From: Aureimonas sp. AU20
GTDB lineage: Bacteria; Pseudomonadota; Alphaproteobacteria; Rhizobiales; Rhizobiaceae
Direction of reading: 5' to 3'
NCBI RefSeq assembly: GCF_001442755.1
Contig: NZ_CP006367.1
Location: forward strand, 2,418,001 to 2,482,000
Length of the DNA stretch: 64,000 nt
This document shows positions 1-8,776 of the stretch, one piece after another; within the stretch, counting starts at the first letter, position 1, and each line of letters opens with the position of its first letter. Position numbers and translations under genes: made by a program. A model generated the notes under the pieces. It was not told the DNA's origin and did not search any database. It saw nothing but the letters and a program-made list of their open reading frames with translations.

Positions 1-602
1 TGTTCGTCGACGGGATCGACGGGCCGATCGCAAGACGCGTCGATATCAAGCAGGTGCTGCCGAACTGGTCGGGCGACATGCTCGACGCGATCATCGACTA
101 TTCCACCTATGTGCTGATTCCAGCCTTCGGCCTTTATCAGTCCGGCATTATCGGCCGGCCCTGGTCCTTCGTGGCGGCCGCGCTGATCGTGGTGACGAGC
201 GCGGTCTACTACGCCGACATGCGCATGAAGACGAAGGACAACCACTTCCGTGGCTTTCCCGTCACTTGGAACATGGTGGTCTTCACCTTCTTCGTGGTGC
301 AGCCGGACGATTGGACGGCCTTCGCCTTCGTCTTGTTCTGTTCGATCGCGACCTTTCTTCCGATCAAGTTTCTCCATCCCGTTCGGGTCGTGCGCTTCCG
401 CAGCTTCAACCTCGCGGTCTTCGCAGTCTGGTCGGTGCTCGGCCTCGTCGCGATCGGCTATGCGTTCGAATCCCCGTTCTGGGTGCGCAGTGGCGTCCTC
501 GTGACCGGCCTCTACCTTTTCTCCGTCGGCGGCGTCCTTCAGATCGTCGACAAGCTGACGGGGAGGCGGGAGACGCCTGCCGAAGGAAAGGACGTGCCAT
601 GA
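1..602 (+). CDS. pcs: Phosphatidylcholine synthase (Pcs), 5' end outside window
   Basis: Membrane enzyme that condenses choline with CDP-diacylglycerol to give phosphatidylcholine and CMP. The frame is already open at the window edge, so the N-terminus is missing and about 199 residues are visible. They begin inside the CDP-alcohol phosphotransferase signature: DGxxAR, then 12 residues, then GxxxDxxxD, the long-spaced form typical of Pcs. Several hydrophobic segments follow, with a conserved FLHPVR stretch. The stop overlaps the start of the next gene (ATGA). Bacterial Pcs is common in rhizobia and Brucella relatives, which supports the taxonomic guess. I matched it from remembered rhizobial Pcs sequences. 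Confidence 0.93.
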   Translation, partial: FVDGIDGPIARRVDIKQVLPNWSGDMLDAIIDYSTYVLIPAFGLYQSGIIGRPWSFVAAALIVVTSAVYYADMRMKTKDNHFRGFPVTWNMVVFTFFVVQPDDWTAFAFVLFCSIATFLPIKFLHPVRVVRFRSFNLAVFAVWSVLGLVAIGYAFESPFWVRSGVLVTGLYLFSVGGVLQIVDKLTGRRETPAEGKDVP

Positions 603-1573
603 CCCATGCGATCGTCGTCGACCGGATCGGTGGTCCAGACGTTCTCCAGTGGCGCCCCGTGGAGCGGCGCGCGCTCGAGCCCGGTGAAATTCGCGTTCGG
701 CAGGAAGCGATCGGCCTGAACTTCATCGACGTTTACTTCCGAAACGGCACCTACAAGGCGCCGCAGATGCCCTTTGTGCCCGGCAAGGAAGGCGCGGGCG
801 TCGTGATCGAACTGGGGCCTGAGGTCGCCGACCTTCGGTTGGGCGACAGGGTGACATATTGCGGCGTCGACGGCGCCTATGCCGAAGAAATTATCCTGCC
901 CAGCGCCCAGGCGCTGGCGCTGCCGGACGAGATTGATTGCCGGACGGCCGCGGCCATGATGCTGAAGGGCATGACGGCGGAGTATCTGCTTCGCCGCACC
1001 TTCGAGGTCGGCCCCGGCCATACCGTTCTCATCCACGCGGCAGCCGGTGGCGTCGGCCTCATCGCTGGCCAGTGGGCCAAGCATCTCGGCGCCCGTGTCA
1101 TCGGCACGGCTGGATCGCCGGAGAAATGCGCCCTGGCGCTGGACCATGGCTACGATCATGTCATCGACTACCGCAAAGAAGATTTCGTCGCCGTTGTGAG
1201 CGAGCTCACGGGCGGCGCCAAGTGCGACGTGGTCTACGACTCGGTCGGGAAGGACACTTTCCCGAGCAGTCTCGACTGCCTGAAGCGTCGCGGACTGTTC
1301 GTGAGCTTCGGCCAGTCTTCGGGCAAGATCGAAGGCTTCGACATCGGAATCCTGAACCAGAAGGGTTCGCTCTACCTGACGAGGCCGAACCTCAACGGAT
1401 ATACCGCGACACGGGCGGAGTTGCAGGCGAGCGCGCAAGCGCTGTTCGAAGTCGTGCGCAGCGGCGCGGTGAAGATCCGCATCAATCAGACCTTCCCACT
1501 GGCCGAGGCCGCCAAGGCGCACGAGACGCTCGAAGCGCGCGGAACGACCGGGGCATCCATTCTGACCGTTTAG
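599..1573 (+). CDS. Zinc-independent NADPH:quinone oxidoreductase (MDR family)
   Basis: 324-residue medium-chain dehydrogenase/reductase, probably a cytosolic NAD(P)H-dependent quinone or enal reductase of the Qor type. The N-terminal GroES-like part carries the NFIDVYFRNGTY motif typical of quinone oxidoreductases. The Rossmann domain has AAAGGVG at about residues 147-153. The zinc-binding cysteines of alcohol dehydrogenases are not seen. The start codon overlaps the pcs stop by 4 nt, suggesting translational coupling, but no functional link with phosphatidylcholine synthesis is evident. The physiological substrate cannot be read from the sequence. Confidence 0.9.
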   Translation: MTHAIVVDRIGGPDVLQWRPVERRALEPGEIRVRQEAIGLNFIDVYFRNGTYKAPQMPFVPGKEGAGVVIELGPEVADLRLGDRVTYCGVDGAYAEEIILPSAQALALPDEIDCRTAAAMMLKGMTAEYLLRRTFEVGPGHTVLIHAAAGGVGLIAGQWAKHLGARVIGTAGSPEKCALALDHGYDHVIDYRKEDFVAVVSELTGGAKCDVVYDSVGKDTFPSSLDCLKRRGLFVSFGQSSGKIEGFDIGILNQKGSLYLTRPNLNGYTATRAELQASAQALFEVVRSGAVKIRINQTFPLAEAAKAHETLEARGTTGASILTV

Positions 1574-1601
1574 ACGGCGGACCAGAGAGAAGCCGAGCCT
1601 C

Positions 1602-2852
1602 GTGCACCAATCCAAGCCAGACGCGGCGGGACAGTCGGTTCTCCCGACCTCGCAAGACCCGCGCTTCCGCAACAGAAACCTGCAATGGATGCGCGCGATC
1701 GCCGCGCTCTTCGTGCTGCTCTACCACGCCAGTGTCTATCTCGATCAGATCACCGGCGAGAGCGCGTTCCTCCGCGTGTTCGACGGTCGCTTCGGCCTGA
1801 TCGGGGTCGCGATTTTCTTTGCGATCTCCGGTTATCTGATGGCCGAGATCCTGCCGAAGGTCGATCCCTGGCGCTTTCTCCTGCATCGGGTCGTGCGGAT
1901 CTACCCGATCTTCCTGATCGTCCTCCTGTCGTTGCTGCTGGTGCGGCGCCGGCTCGACGAAGTGGACCTTTGGGCCGTAACGCTCGTGCCAGTGGGCGAG
2001 GGGCGGATTTACTATCTCGGCGTGGAATGGACGCTTCTGTTCGAGACGACGTTCTACGTCTTCCTGTTCATCTGCAGCCTTCTCGGCCTTCGCCATAGGC
2101 TTCACTGGATCGCCGGGCTTTGGCTCGTGGTGATCACTGTTGGAACCTTCGCCTATAGCAGCGTCCAGTCGGTGCTGACGCCGCGAATCGAGCTCTTGCC
2201 GATCATGTCCGTCAATGCCGCCTTCGCGGCCGGTCTGTTGATCCCGCGCCTGCGGGCGAGCGGTCTGTTTCAGCCCGCTCTCGCCACGTTGGCGGTCGGC
2301 ATTCTTTTCCTGTCCGGTGTCTTCTCGTTCGGGGTCGATCGCTTGGTGGCCTCGGCCGCCGCGATCCTGCTCGTGGGGCTCGTCGTCTCGAATCGACAGC
2401 AGGGCACTGGACGGCCCGGCATTGTCTCCCGCATTGCGGACCGATACGGCGACTGGAGCTACGCGCTCTACCTCTGTCACGCGCCGCTCGTGGTGGCGAT
2501 CTACCTCAAGCATCCGCCCTTGCCGGGCTGGGGCCTGTGGTGTCTGGCCGTGGTCGTGCCGCTTCTCGTAGCCATTCCCTACGGCATCCTCGATCTCGCG
2601 CTCTACCGTGTTCTGAAAGCGTGGGTGGATCGCAGCAGCAAAACCACCGCAGCGCTCCTCGCGAGCCTCTACACCGCGTTTTTCATCGCTGTCGCGGCGA
2701 CCGCCTCGCTGGTCGGCACGGGTCCGACCCCTCAGCTCAATCGCCAGCCCATCGCCAAGCCCGTTCCGCCGCCGGCCGAAACCGCCGTCCCCACCCTGGT
2801 TCCCGACCCCGTCGCTCCGCAGACGCTTGCGCCAAGCCCGAGCGTCCCTTAA
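1602..2852 (+). CDS. Acyltransferase family 3 membrane protein (OafA/YrhL type)
   Basis: 416-residue polytopic membrane acyltransferase. The first transmembrane segment carries the family motif with an invariant His (LLYHAS), preceded by the usual arginine-containing QWMRAIAAL. About ten hydrophobic helices follow. The last ~40 residues are Pro/Ala/Thr-rich and presumably soluble. The start is GTG; no ATG in frame precedes the family motif. Family members O-acylate polysaccharides, lipopolysaccharide, Nod factor or peptidoglycan. The acceptor here is unknown, and the neighbours (a quinone reductase and a tRNA) give no hint. Confidence 0.85.
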   Translation: MHQSKPDAAGQSVLPTSQDPRFRNRNLQWMRAIAALFVLLYHASVYLDQITGESAFLRVFDGRFGLIGVAIFFAISGYLMAEILPKVDPWRFLLHRVVRIYPIFLIVLLSLLLVRRRLDEVDLWAVTLVPVGEGRIYYLGVEWTLLFETTFYVFLFICSLLGLRHRLHWIAGLWLVVITVGTFAYSSVQSVLTPRIELLPIMSVNAAFAAGLLIPRLRASGLFQPALATLAVGILFLSGVFSFGVDRLVASAAAILLVGLVVSNRQQGTGRPGIVSRIADRYGDWSYALYLCHAPLVVAIYLKHPPLPGWGLWCLAVVVPLLVAIPYGILDLALYRVLKAWVDRSSKTTAALLASLYTAFFIAVAATASLVGTGPTPQLNRQPIAKPVPPPAETAVPTLVPDPVAPQTLAPSPSVP

Positions 2853-2865
2853 AGACGCCGACCAT

Positions 2866-2955
2866 GGATGGGTGGCCGAGTGGTTTAAGGCAGCGGTCTT
2901 GAAAACCGCCGTGCGGGGAACCGTACCGTGAGTTCGAATCTCACCCCATCCGCCA
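2866..2955 (+). tRNA. tRNA-Ser (anticodon UGA)
   Basis: Class II tRNA of 90 nt including an encoded CCA. The acceptor stem GGATGGG pairs perfectly with CCCATCC, followed by discriminator G. The anticodon arm has a GCGGT/ACCGC stem and the loop CTTGAAA, giving anticodon TGA. A long variable arm follows, and the T arm contains GTTCGAATC. It reads UCA-family serine codons. It sits just after the acyltransferase gene in the same orientation. Confidence 0.96.
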
Positions 2956-3193
2956 TCGATCTTCTTCGCACCTCTACGCACCGCTTACGTCATTGCATCT
3001 TGGCCGTCGGCGAGTTGTTACCTCCTGCCGAACATGCGAGAAGCAGGACGTTCCAACTTAACTTCCATCATCGGGTACTGGTTCTCGATCTACAACCAAC
3101 GCACGAGTATCACCTGATCGCGCGAGATGAATTGTCTCGACACTCAAGCAAGTTTCGGCCATCCTTGCGCCGGTCCAAAATAAGGTGACGGTT

Positions 3194-3934
3194 TTGAGCG
3201 CGGTTTCGGACAAGCAGGAAGAAGCTCAGGACATGTTGACCCGCCGACTGCGCGCGATCGGACGGCTTAGCGCGCAGGACGAGATGATGATCTCGACGCT
3301 TCGCTGGGACGTCGTCGATATCCCGCCGCGAACCGACTTCATCAACGAGGGCGACATTCAAAACCGATGCTGTCTTCTGATGGAGGGAGTCGTCGTCCGG
3401 TCGAACTTCACACGCTCTGGCGAACGCCAAATCCAGTCCGTCCATATTCCCGGCGACATGCCGGACCTGCAGAGCCTGCATCTGCAGCGAATGGACCATT
3501 ACATCGGCTCGGTTTCGCACTGCCGCGTGGGTTTCGTGACCCATGAAAGCATGTTGCGCGTTCTCGACGGATCTCCCAAACTCACGGCGACCTTCTGGCG
3601 CGAGACGCTGATCGACGCTTCTCTCTACCGCGCCATTATCGTACGCAACGCGCGGCTCGGTTCGACCGAACGTCTCGCTCATTTCATCTGCGAGATGTGG
3701 TGCCGCTTCCATGCCGTGGGGCTCACCGATCGCACGGGTTTCGCCTTTACGATGACGCAGGAGATGGTGGGGCAGGTGCTCGGCCTCAGCATCGTCAGCG
3801 TCAACCGCTCCATGCAGATCCTTCGGTCCGAAGGATTGATGGTCTGGGATCGAGGGCGAATCGATGTGCTGAATTGGTCGCAACTGGCCGATCTCGCGCA
3901 GTTCGACCCCAGCTTCCTGCATTTGAACGACTAG
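3194..3934 (+). CDS. Crp/Fnr family transcriptional regulator
   Basis: About 246 residues: an N-terminal cyclic-nucleotide-binding-like beta-barrel (with GEROIQ-type turn and PGDMPDLQSL segments), a long dimerisation helix, and a C-terminal winged helix with TQEMVGQVLGLSIVSVNRSM as the recognition motif. The N-terminal cysteine cluster of oxygen-sensing FNR is absent, so it is probably not an Fe-S sensor. The ligand is unknown. I chose the TTG start because AAGGTG lies 6 nt upstream. A GTG 9 nt earlier is in frame but lies inside that Shine-Dalgarno sequence. The gene stands alone between the tRNA and a MerR regulator. Confidence 0.85.
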   Translation: MSAVSDKQEEAQDMLTRRLRAIGRLSAQDEMMISTLRWDVVDIPPRTDFINEGDIQNRCCLLMEGVVVRSNFTRSGERQIQSVHIPGDMPDLQSLHLQRMDHYIGSVSHCRVGFVTHESMLRVLDGSPKLTATFWRETLIDASLYRAIIVRNARLGSTERLAHFICEMWCRFHAVGLTDRTGFAFTMTQEMVGQVLGLSIVSVNRSMQILRSEGLMVWDRGRIDVLNWSQLADLAQFDPSFLHLND

Positions 3935-4056
3935 CATGGAAAGCGTTCAAGTCCGATGACGCGGATCTTCGCTCGCGCGTCGCTTGGGGATACGGGCCGA
4001 CGGATTGACTTGCCTCCGTTGCCGGGTCACACAAAACGTCCATTCGGACAATCTTG

Positions 4057-4449
4057 ATGCGCGATTACTACACGATCACGGAGCTGACCCGCGAGTTCGA
4101 CATCTCGACGCGGACTATACGCTTCTACGAAGACGAAGGGCTGATCTCGCCCATCCGGCGAGGGAGAACCCGGCTTTTCCGCCATTCGGATCGTCATCTC
4201 TTGCGCATGATTCTCCGTGGCAAACGCCTGGGGTTCTCGATCGCCGAAATCCGAGAGATCATGGGCATGTACCGCACGCCGCCGGGCGAAGCCGGGCAGC
4301 TTCGAGCGATCGTGCGGCGCGTCAGCGAGAAGCGGGGCGAGCTCGAGCAGAAGCGTCGGGACATCGAAGATCTGCTGGCTGAACTGGATCAAGCCGAGGA
4401 AGCGTGTCTCACCCGCATGGCGGAACTCGGGATTTCGCCGACGAGCTAA
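4057..4449 (+). CDS. MerR family transcriptional regulator
   Basis: 130-residue regulator. A winged-helix MerR DNA-binding domain occupies residues 1-70 (YTITELTREFDISTRTIRFY, then EDEGL). A coiled-coil dimerisation helix follows (RRVSEKRGELEQKRRDIEDL), with a short C-terminal tail. The tail has only one cysteine and no metal-binding Cys pair, so a metal-responsive role is unlikely. It resembles the short regulators of branched-chain or acyl-CoA catabolism (LiuR-like), but no such target gene is adjacent. The effector is not known. Confidence 0.87.
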   Translation: MRDYYTITELTREFDISTRTIRFYEDEGLISPIRRGRTRLFRHSDRHLLRMILRGKRLGFSIAEIREIMGMYRTPPGEAGQLRAIVRRVSEKRGELEQKRRDIEDLLAELDQAEEACLTRMAELGISPTS

Positions 4450-4479
4450 GCGGTAGGCCGCTCCTTTCGCTGCGCGCTC

Positions 4480-5442
4480 TCACGGAGAGGCGGGCAGGGC
4501 GAAGGAGCAAGCGTTGACGGTCTCGCCCACCTTTTGCCGCTCGTCTTCCGTCAGCTGACCGCGAAGCAGTCGATCGAGCAGCTTGTCCGACTCCAGCCGT
4601 GTCTGGACGCAACCGCAGTAACTCTGGCAGAAGGCCGCGTCCCGATCCTTCTCGCAGGTCTGCCGGCAGCTGGCCTGAAACGCCTCGGTCTGATCAGGCG
4701 GCGCCAGGAACGCCACGAGCGCGACGATCCCGATCGAGACCGGCTGGTGAACGAGATAGAACAGGAGCGAGTGCTTCCCAAGGGTCGAGAGGGGCCAGAG
4801 AGCGCGCAAGGGAGCGTTGAGCCGCGAGAGCACTGGCCATTGGTTGAAGCGGCCGATCGCCTGCGCGATAGCGATTCCGAACAGAATGGCGCCGAACCAG
4901 GGGAACAGCGGAACGAAGTCGTTGGATAGAGGGGGGTGCTCGGAGAAGCCGATCCAGGCCAGCCAGCGGCTGTCGGTCAGGGGCGTCGTGAAGCTGAACG
5001 ATATCGCGACCAGCGCTACGGCTAGCAGGCCGGTGAGCCAGAAGGGCAGGCGCAAAAACGGGAGGCCCAACAAGCTTCCAACCGCGATCAGATGCAGGAT
5101 GCCGAAGAAGACGAAACCCTGCGGCGTGAAGAGATAGGTCGCGAGCGAAATTGCGGCCGCGCCGGCGGCGATCTGCAACAAGCGCTTACGGAAAGACGCC
5201 CAGCGCACGCCGCGACCATGCGCCAGCACGAGGCTGACCCCGACCAAGATCAGAAAGCTCGAAGCGATAATGCGCGCAAAAAGCTTCCATCCGCCGACCT
5301 GCGCGAAGCCCGGCGCGAGATAGCCGAAGAATTCGAGATCCCAGGTGAAATGATAAACCAGCATGGCAAGGAGCGCGCAGCCTCGCGCGATGTCGAGGAG
5401 GTCGATCCGCTCCCCACGGATTTTCTCGGGTGCCGTCATCAT
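4480..5442 (-). CDS. DUF1624 (HGSNAT-like) membrane acetyltransferase with Cys-rich tail
   Basis: 320-residue integral membrane protein related to the catalytic domain of heparan-alpha-glucosaminide N-acetyltransferase. The opening segment RIDLLDIARGCALLAMLVYH carries the family Asp and His, and about seven transmembrane segments follow. Residues from about 255 form a hydrophilic tail with six cysteines (259, 263, 272, 276, 278, 312) that looks like a small disulphide-bonded or metal-binding periplasmic module. It is transcribed divergently from the aldo/keto reductase. Substrate unknown. Confidence 0.82.
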   Translation of the reverse strand: MMTAPEKIRGERIDLLDIARGCALLAMLVYHFTWDLEFFGYLAPGFAQVGGWKLFARIIASSFLILVGVSLVLAHGRGVRWASFRKRLLQIAAGAAAISLATYLFTPQGFVFFGILHLIAVGSLLGLPFLRLPFWLTGLLAVALVAISFSFTTPLTDSRWLAWIGFSEHPPLSNDFVPLFPWFGAILFGIAIAQAIGRFNQWPVLSRLNAPLRALWPLSTLGKHSLLFYLVHQPVSIGIVALVAFLAPPDQTEAFQASCRQTCEKDRDAAFCQSYCGCVQTRLESDKLLDRLLRGQLTEDERQKVGETVNACSFALPASP

Positions 5443-5538
5443 GCGTCCACTGGTTCGATCCCGGATTCGCCTATCTCAAATGCGGAAGGAAGGCGAACGG
5501 AACTTCTCTCGCCTTCGACCCCATTCGAGGACCATGGC

Positions 5539-6369
5539 ATGAAGATCATCGAGGCATCCGGCGCGCGCATTCCCGCCCTCGGCTTCGGCACCTACAAGCT
5601 GACCGGCGAAACCTGCATCCGCATGGTGGGAGAGGCGATCGAGGCGGGCTATCGCCATATCGATACGGCCCGAATGTATGGCAACGAACGGGAAGTCGGC
5701 GAGGGTGTTCGCGCCAGCGGCATCGCGCGGGATGATCTCTTCGTGACCACGAAGGTCTGGTACGAGGACATCGGCGCCGATCGGCTCGTCGCCACAGCCG
5801 AAGCGGCGGTGGAGGCGCTCGGCATCGGCGCGGTTGACCTGCTTCTGATCCATTGGCCGAATGCGGGCATTCCGTTGGAAGACTCGATTTCGGCGCTCAA
5901 CGCGGCGAAGGAGCAGGGGCTGACCCGGCATATCGGCGTCGCGAACTTTCCGAGCACGCTTCTCGACGACGCGGCCGCCATGAGCACGGCGCCGCTCGTC
6001 TGCAATCAGGTCGAGTATCATCCGCTCTTGTCGCAGGAGGCGATTCTCGGCTCTTGCGAGCGCAACGACATGGCTCTCATCGCCTATTCGCCGATCGGGC
6101 AAGGCGGCGAGCTGCTCCAGCATCCGACGGTGATGGGAATCGCGCAGCGCCTGAGCCGCACGCCCGCCCAGGTGATCCTGCGCTGGGAGATCGAGCAGCC
6201 CCGCGTCGGCGCCATTCCGCGCACCTCCAATCCCGACCGCCTGCGGGAAAATTTCGACGTCTTCTCGTTCGAACTTTCTGAGACGGATCGAACTGCGCTC
6301 AACGACATGACGCGGCAGCGCAAGCGTCTGGTCGACCCGGCCTTCGCGCCGGCGTGGGACCGGATTTGA
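5539..6369 (+). CDS. Aldo/keto reductase (2,5-diketo-D-gluconate reductase-like)
   Basis: 276-residue NADPH-dependent TIM-barrel oxidoreductase. The catalytic tetrad is intact: D42, Y47 (DTARMYGNE), K72 (TTKVW) and H105 (LLIHWP). The NADPH-binding IPRTSNPDRLREN motif is near the C-terminus. Length and motifs fit the AKR5-type reductases DkgA/DkgB. The start ATG follows GAGGACC by a short spacer. Likely a general carbonyl reductase for methylglyoxal or diketo sugars; the true substrate is unknown. Confidence 0.91.
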   Translation: MKIIEASGARIPALGFGTYKLTGETCIRMVGEAIEAGYRHIDTARMYGNEREVGEGVRASGIARDDLFVTTKVWYEDIGADRLVATAEAAVEALGIGAVDLLLIHWPNAGIPLEDSISALNAAKEQGLTRHIGVANFPSTLLDDAAAMSTAPLVCNQVEYHPLLSQEAILGSCERNDMALIAYSPIGQGGELLQHPTVMGIAQRLSRTPAQVILRWEIEQPRVGAIPRTSNPDRLRENFDVFSFELSETDRTALNDMTRQRKRLVDPAFAPAWDRI

Positions 6370-6459
6370 CAGAGCCACGCTTGGGCTGACATCGAAAGCG
6401 GGGCGGCCCGAACGGCCGATCCCCATGCCATCTCGCGATAATAGGATATCAGCCGACCG

Positions 6460-7278
6460 ATGTTTTTCGCCCTTTCGAAACTCGGCTGGTATCTGGTCCA
6501 GCCCCTCGTCGGCATTCTGCTGATCTCCGCCGTCGGCTTTCTCTGCCTCTTGCTGAAATTGCCTCGGACAGGCCTTGGTCTCCTCGGCTTCGCCTTCCTG
6601 GTGCTGGCGATCATCAGCCTCTCGCCGCTAGGGCTTCTGATGCTGGCGCCGCTGGAGAACCGCTTTCCGAAGCCCCTGCTGCCGGAGCGCGTCGCCGGCA
6701 TCGTGGTTCTCGGAGGCTCGTTCGACACGCGCGTCGCCCGCACGCGCGGCGAACCGGAATTGAACGACGCGGCAGACCGCATCACCACCGCGCTCGCTCT
6801 TTCGCGGCAGTTTCCGGAGGCGAAGATCGTCTTCAGCGGCGGCGCGGCCGCCATGTTCGAGGACGACGTGACGGAGTCTTCCGTCGCGCAGCGCCTGTTC
6901 GGCGACCTCGGCCTCGCGCCTGAAAGGCTCGTTCTTGAGGATCGCTCACGCAACACGGTCGAGAATGCGCGCTTTTCCAAAGAACTCGCCGATCCGCAAA
7001 GCGGCGACACTTGGCTTCTCGTAACCTCGGCCGCGCATATGCCCCGTGCGGTCGGGTGCTTTCGCACGGCCGGATTCGACGTGATTCCTTATCCCACGGA
7101 CTATCAGACGCCTGCCGGTGACGCGATCTACCGGCCCTCGACCGCGACGGTGCGCAATCTGGAGAAGGTCCACTTCGCGATCCGCGAGTATCTGGGGCTT
7201 CTCGCCTATCGCCTGACGGGCAAGACCGACGCGCTGCTGCCGGCGCCTCAGCCTTCGTCCGGGAGCGCCAGCCTGTAG
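6460..7278 (+). CDS. YdcF/SanA-like DUF218 membrane protein
   Basis: 272-residue protein. Two N-terminal transmembrane segments (about 9-33 and 39-62) are followed by a DUF218 domain beginning with IVVLGGSFDTR at 81. Within it are SGGAA, the ENA motif in RNTVENARFS, and TSAAHMPRA. This is the arrangement of ElyC/SanA/YdcF proteins linked to envelope integrity and the lipid carrier cycle. The biochemical activity of the family is unsettled. Its last 31 bases overlap the end of the convergent DUF3253 gene. Confidence 0.88.
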   Translation: MFFALSKLGWYLVQPLVGILLISAVGFLCLLLKLPRTGLGLLGFAFLVLAIISLSPLGLLMLAPLENRFPKPLLPERVAGIVVLGGSFDTRVARTRGEPELNDAADRITTALALSRQFPEAKIVFSGGAAAMFEDDVTESSVAQRLFGDLGLAPERLVLEDRSRNTVENARFSKELADPQSGDTWLLVTSAAHMPRAVGCFRTAGFDVIPYPTDYQTPAGDAIYRPSTATVRNLEKVHFAIREYLGLLAYRLTGKTDALLPAPQPSSGSASL

Positions 7279-7511
7279 ATTCCTTTGAAGTCGTGCGGGT
7301 TCACCGCGCGGCCCTTGCGTAGAATGCGGACCTCGCCGGCATCCGCCAGGGCTACCGCAACGGCGCGGATCGGCGTCATCATCAGCCGCCAGACCTTTTC
7401 GTCGGAGCCGGCGATCTGGCGCGCGATCTCGGACGGGCAGACCGTCTTGCCCAAGCCCCGCTCCGTGATGGCCGCGAGGATGGTTGTTCTGATCTCGTCT
7501 TGGCCGGTCAA
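7248..7511 (-). CDS. DUF3253 domain small protein
   Basis: 87-residue soluble protein of the DUF3253 family. It has a winged-helix-like look: TVCPSEIARQIAG, then a VWRLMMTPIRAVAVALADAG helix, then VRILRKGRAV. The start is a TTG that overlaps the stop of the upstream DUF599 gene by 4 nt (TTGA), implying translational coupling. Its 3' end overlaps the YdcF-like gene tail to tail. The function is not established; a DNA-binding role is only a guess from the fold-like pattern. Confidence 0.75.
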   Translation of the reverse strand: MTGQDEIRTTILAAITERGLGKTVCPSEIARQIAGSDEKVWRLMMTPIRAVAVALADAGEVRILRKGRAVNPHDFKGIYRLALPDEG

Positions 7512-8224
7512 GATGCGTCGTCCTCTCTCGTTGTCGCCAGGCAGTCGTTCGCGTCGGAATAGAACTGCCGTCTGGCCAGAATGAGGATGACGGTCAAGGT
7601 CGTCGCGATCAGGACCCAGGGACTGATGAACCAGCCGAGATAGGCCATGGCGAAGAAGATCGCCCGGAGCCCGGAATTGAAGTGCCGGGCCGCGATCTGG
7701 TTCATCCTGAGAGCGCGCCGAACGGCCAGTTCCGCCGCCTCCGGATCGGCTTCCGCTTCGCGTGCCATGGGCACGGCTCCGATCAGGATCGTGCAGTAGT
7801 TGAAGAGACGGTAGGCCCAGCCGAACTTGAAGAAGGCGAAGACGAAGATCGTCACGAGACCGAGGAGCTTCGACTCCAGCAGCGCGCGGTCGAACGTGCC
7901 TTGCAGCGGCAGGTCGGTCACGACGGTCGCGATATGGTCGGCCGATCCCATCAGGGCGAAACAGCCGCCGATCGCGAAGATGCAGGCGGAGGCGAAGAAG
8001 CCGGTGCCTTGCTGAAGGCCCGTCATGATGGCAGTGTCGATCATGCGCAGGTCGCGCCGCAGCATGGTGTACATCCACGCTTCGCGCTGCATGTTCATGC
8101 GCCGGCTCAAGCCGCGCCGGGACAGGGCGCTGCCGTCCACCGCATAAGCATAAATCGTCCAGCCGAGGCTGAAGGTCAGAAGGGCGACGAGGTTTGCGGG
8201 ATCGAGTATCTGCTGAAGCGGCAT
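7508..8224 (-). CDS. DUF599 family membrane protein
   Basis: 238-residue membrane protein with about four hydrophobic segments: near the N-terminus (LVALLTFSLGWTIYAYAV), around 85-105, 130-150, and a C-terminal pair ending LTVILILARRQF. RREAWM-like and NQIAARHFNSGLRAIFFAMAYLGWF motifs are typical of DUF599. I start at the ATG reading MPLQQIL, with AGAGG upstream; an upstream ATG at 8281 would add 19 residues. No function is known for the family. It is coupled to the DUF3253 gene by a 4-nt overlap. Confidence 0.8.
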   Translation of the reverse strand: MPLQQILDPANLVALLTFSLGWTIYAYAVDGSALSRRGLSRRMNMQREAWMYTMLRRDLRMIDTAIMTGLQQGTGFFASACIFAIGGCFALMGSADHIATVVTDLPLQGTFDRALLESKLLGLVTIFVFAFFKFGWAYRLFNYCTILIGAVPMAREAEADPEAAELAVRRALRMNQIAARHFNSGLRAIFFAMAYLGWFISPWVLIATTLTVILILARRQFYSDANDCLATTREDDAS

Positions 8225-8341
8225 GGACGGCGGAGCCTCTTCGCGGGCTGGGAGCGACGCGAAGAATCGCTCGCCTTGCAATTTGGAACGAGCGCGTCAG
8301 CCGGCCTTGACCTCGCCGCGATAGGGGCGGATGGAGCGCTC

Positions 8342-8773
8342 ATGTCGCTCCATATGATCAAGCTTTGCGTCGGTGTCGAATCGATCGAGGATCTGCAGAC
8401 CCATGTCGAGCATCGCCTGCAGCTCGCTAATCTGTCCGGCCAAGTGGCCGAGCAGACCCATGTCACGCGGGTCATGCCCAAGCGCGCCGCCGAGATCTTG
8501 GCAGGCGGGTCGCTTTACTGGGTGATCAAAGCGCAGGTGCAGGTGCGCCAACCCATCCTGCGCTTCGACGCCTTCACGGCCGAGGATGGGATCGAGCGAT
8601 GCCGCATCGTGCTGGCGCCGGAGTTCATCCCGACGCGGTGGCAACCTCGGCGCGCCTTCCAGGGATGGCGCTATCTCACGCAGGACGACGCGCCGCCTGA
8701 CCGAACATCAGGGGATGGCGAGCCCCTACCGGCAGACCTGCAACGCGAACTCGCCGGGCTCGGACTTCTCTAA
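8342..8773 (+). CDS. DUF1489 family protein
   Basis: 143-residue soluble protein. The N-terminal MSLHMIKLCVGVESIEDL is the family hallmark, and GGSLYWVIKAQVQVRQPIL with the IVLAPEFIPTRWQPRRAFQG segment supports DUF1489, a family conserved in alphaproteobacteria. The start has GGAG about 7 nt upstream. Function unknown. It ends 3 bases from the end of the convergent small gene, so the two 3' ends are almost abutting. Confidence 0.83.
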   Translation: MSLHMIKLCVGVESIEDLQTHVEHRLQLANLSGQVAEQTHVTRVMPKRAAEILAGGSLYWVIKAQVQVRQPILRFDAFTAEDGIERCRIVLAPEFIPTRWQPRRAFQGWRYLTQDDAPPDRTSGDGEPLPADLQRELAGLGLL

Positions 8774-8776
8774 CTC

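Noticed and set aside
1482..2981. 499-codon minus-strand frame across the acyltransferase and the tRNA
   Set aside because: It runs through a tRNA gene and is antisense to a certain membrane protein; its composition is charged and repetitive.
2866..3193. tRNA-Ser as an integration site for a mobile element
   Set aside because: No second copy of the tRNA 3' end, no integrase and no change in composition is seen downstream; the neighbours are ordinary regulators.
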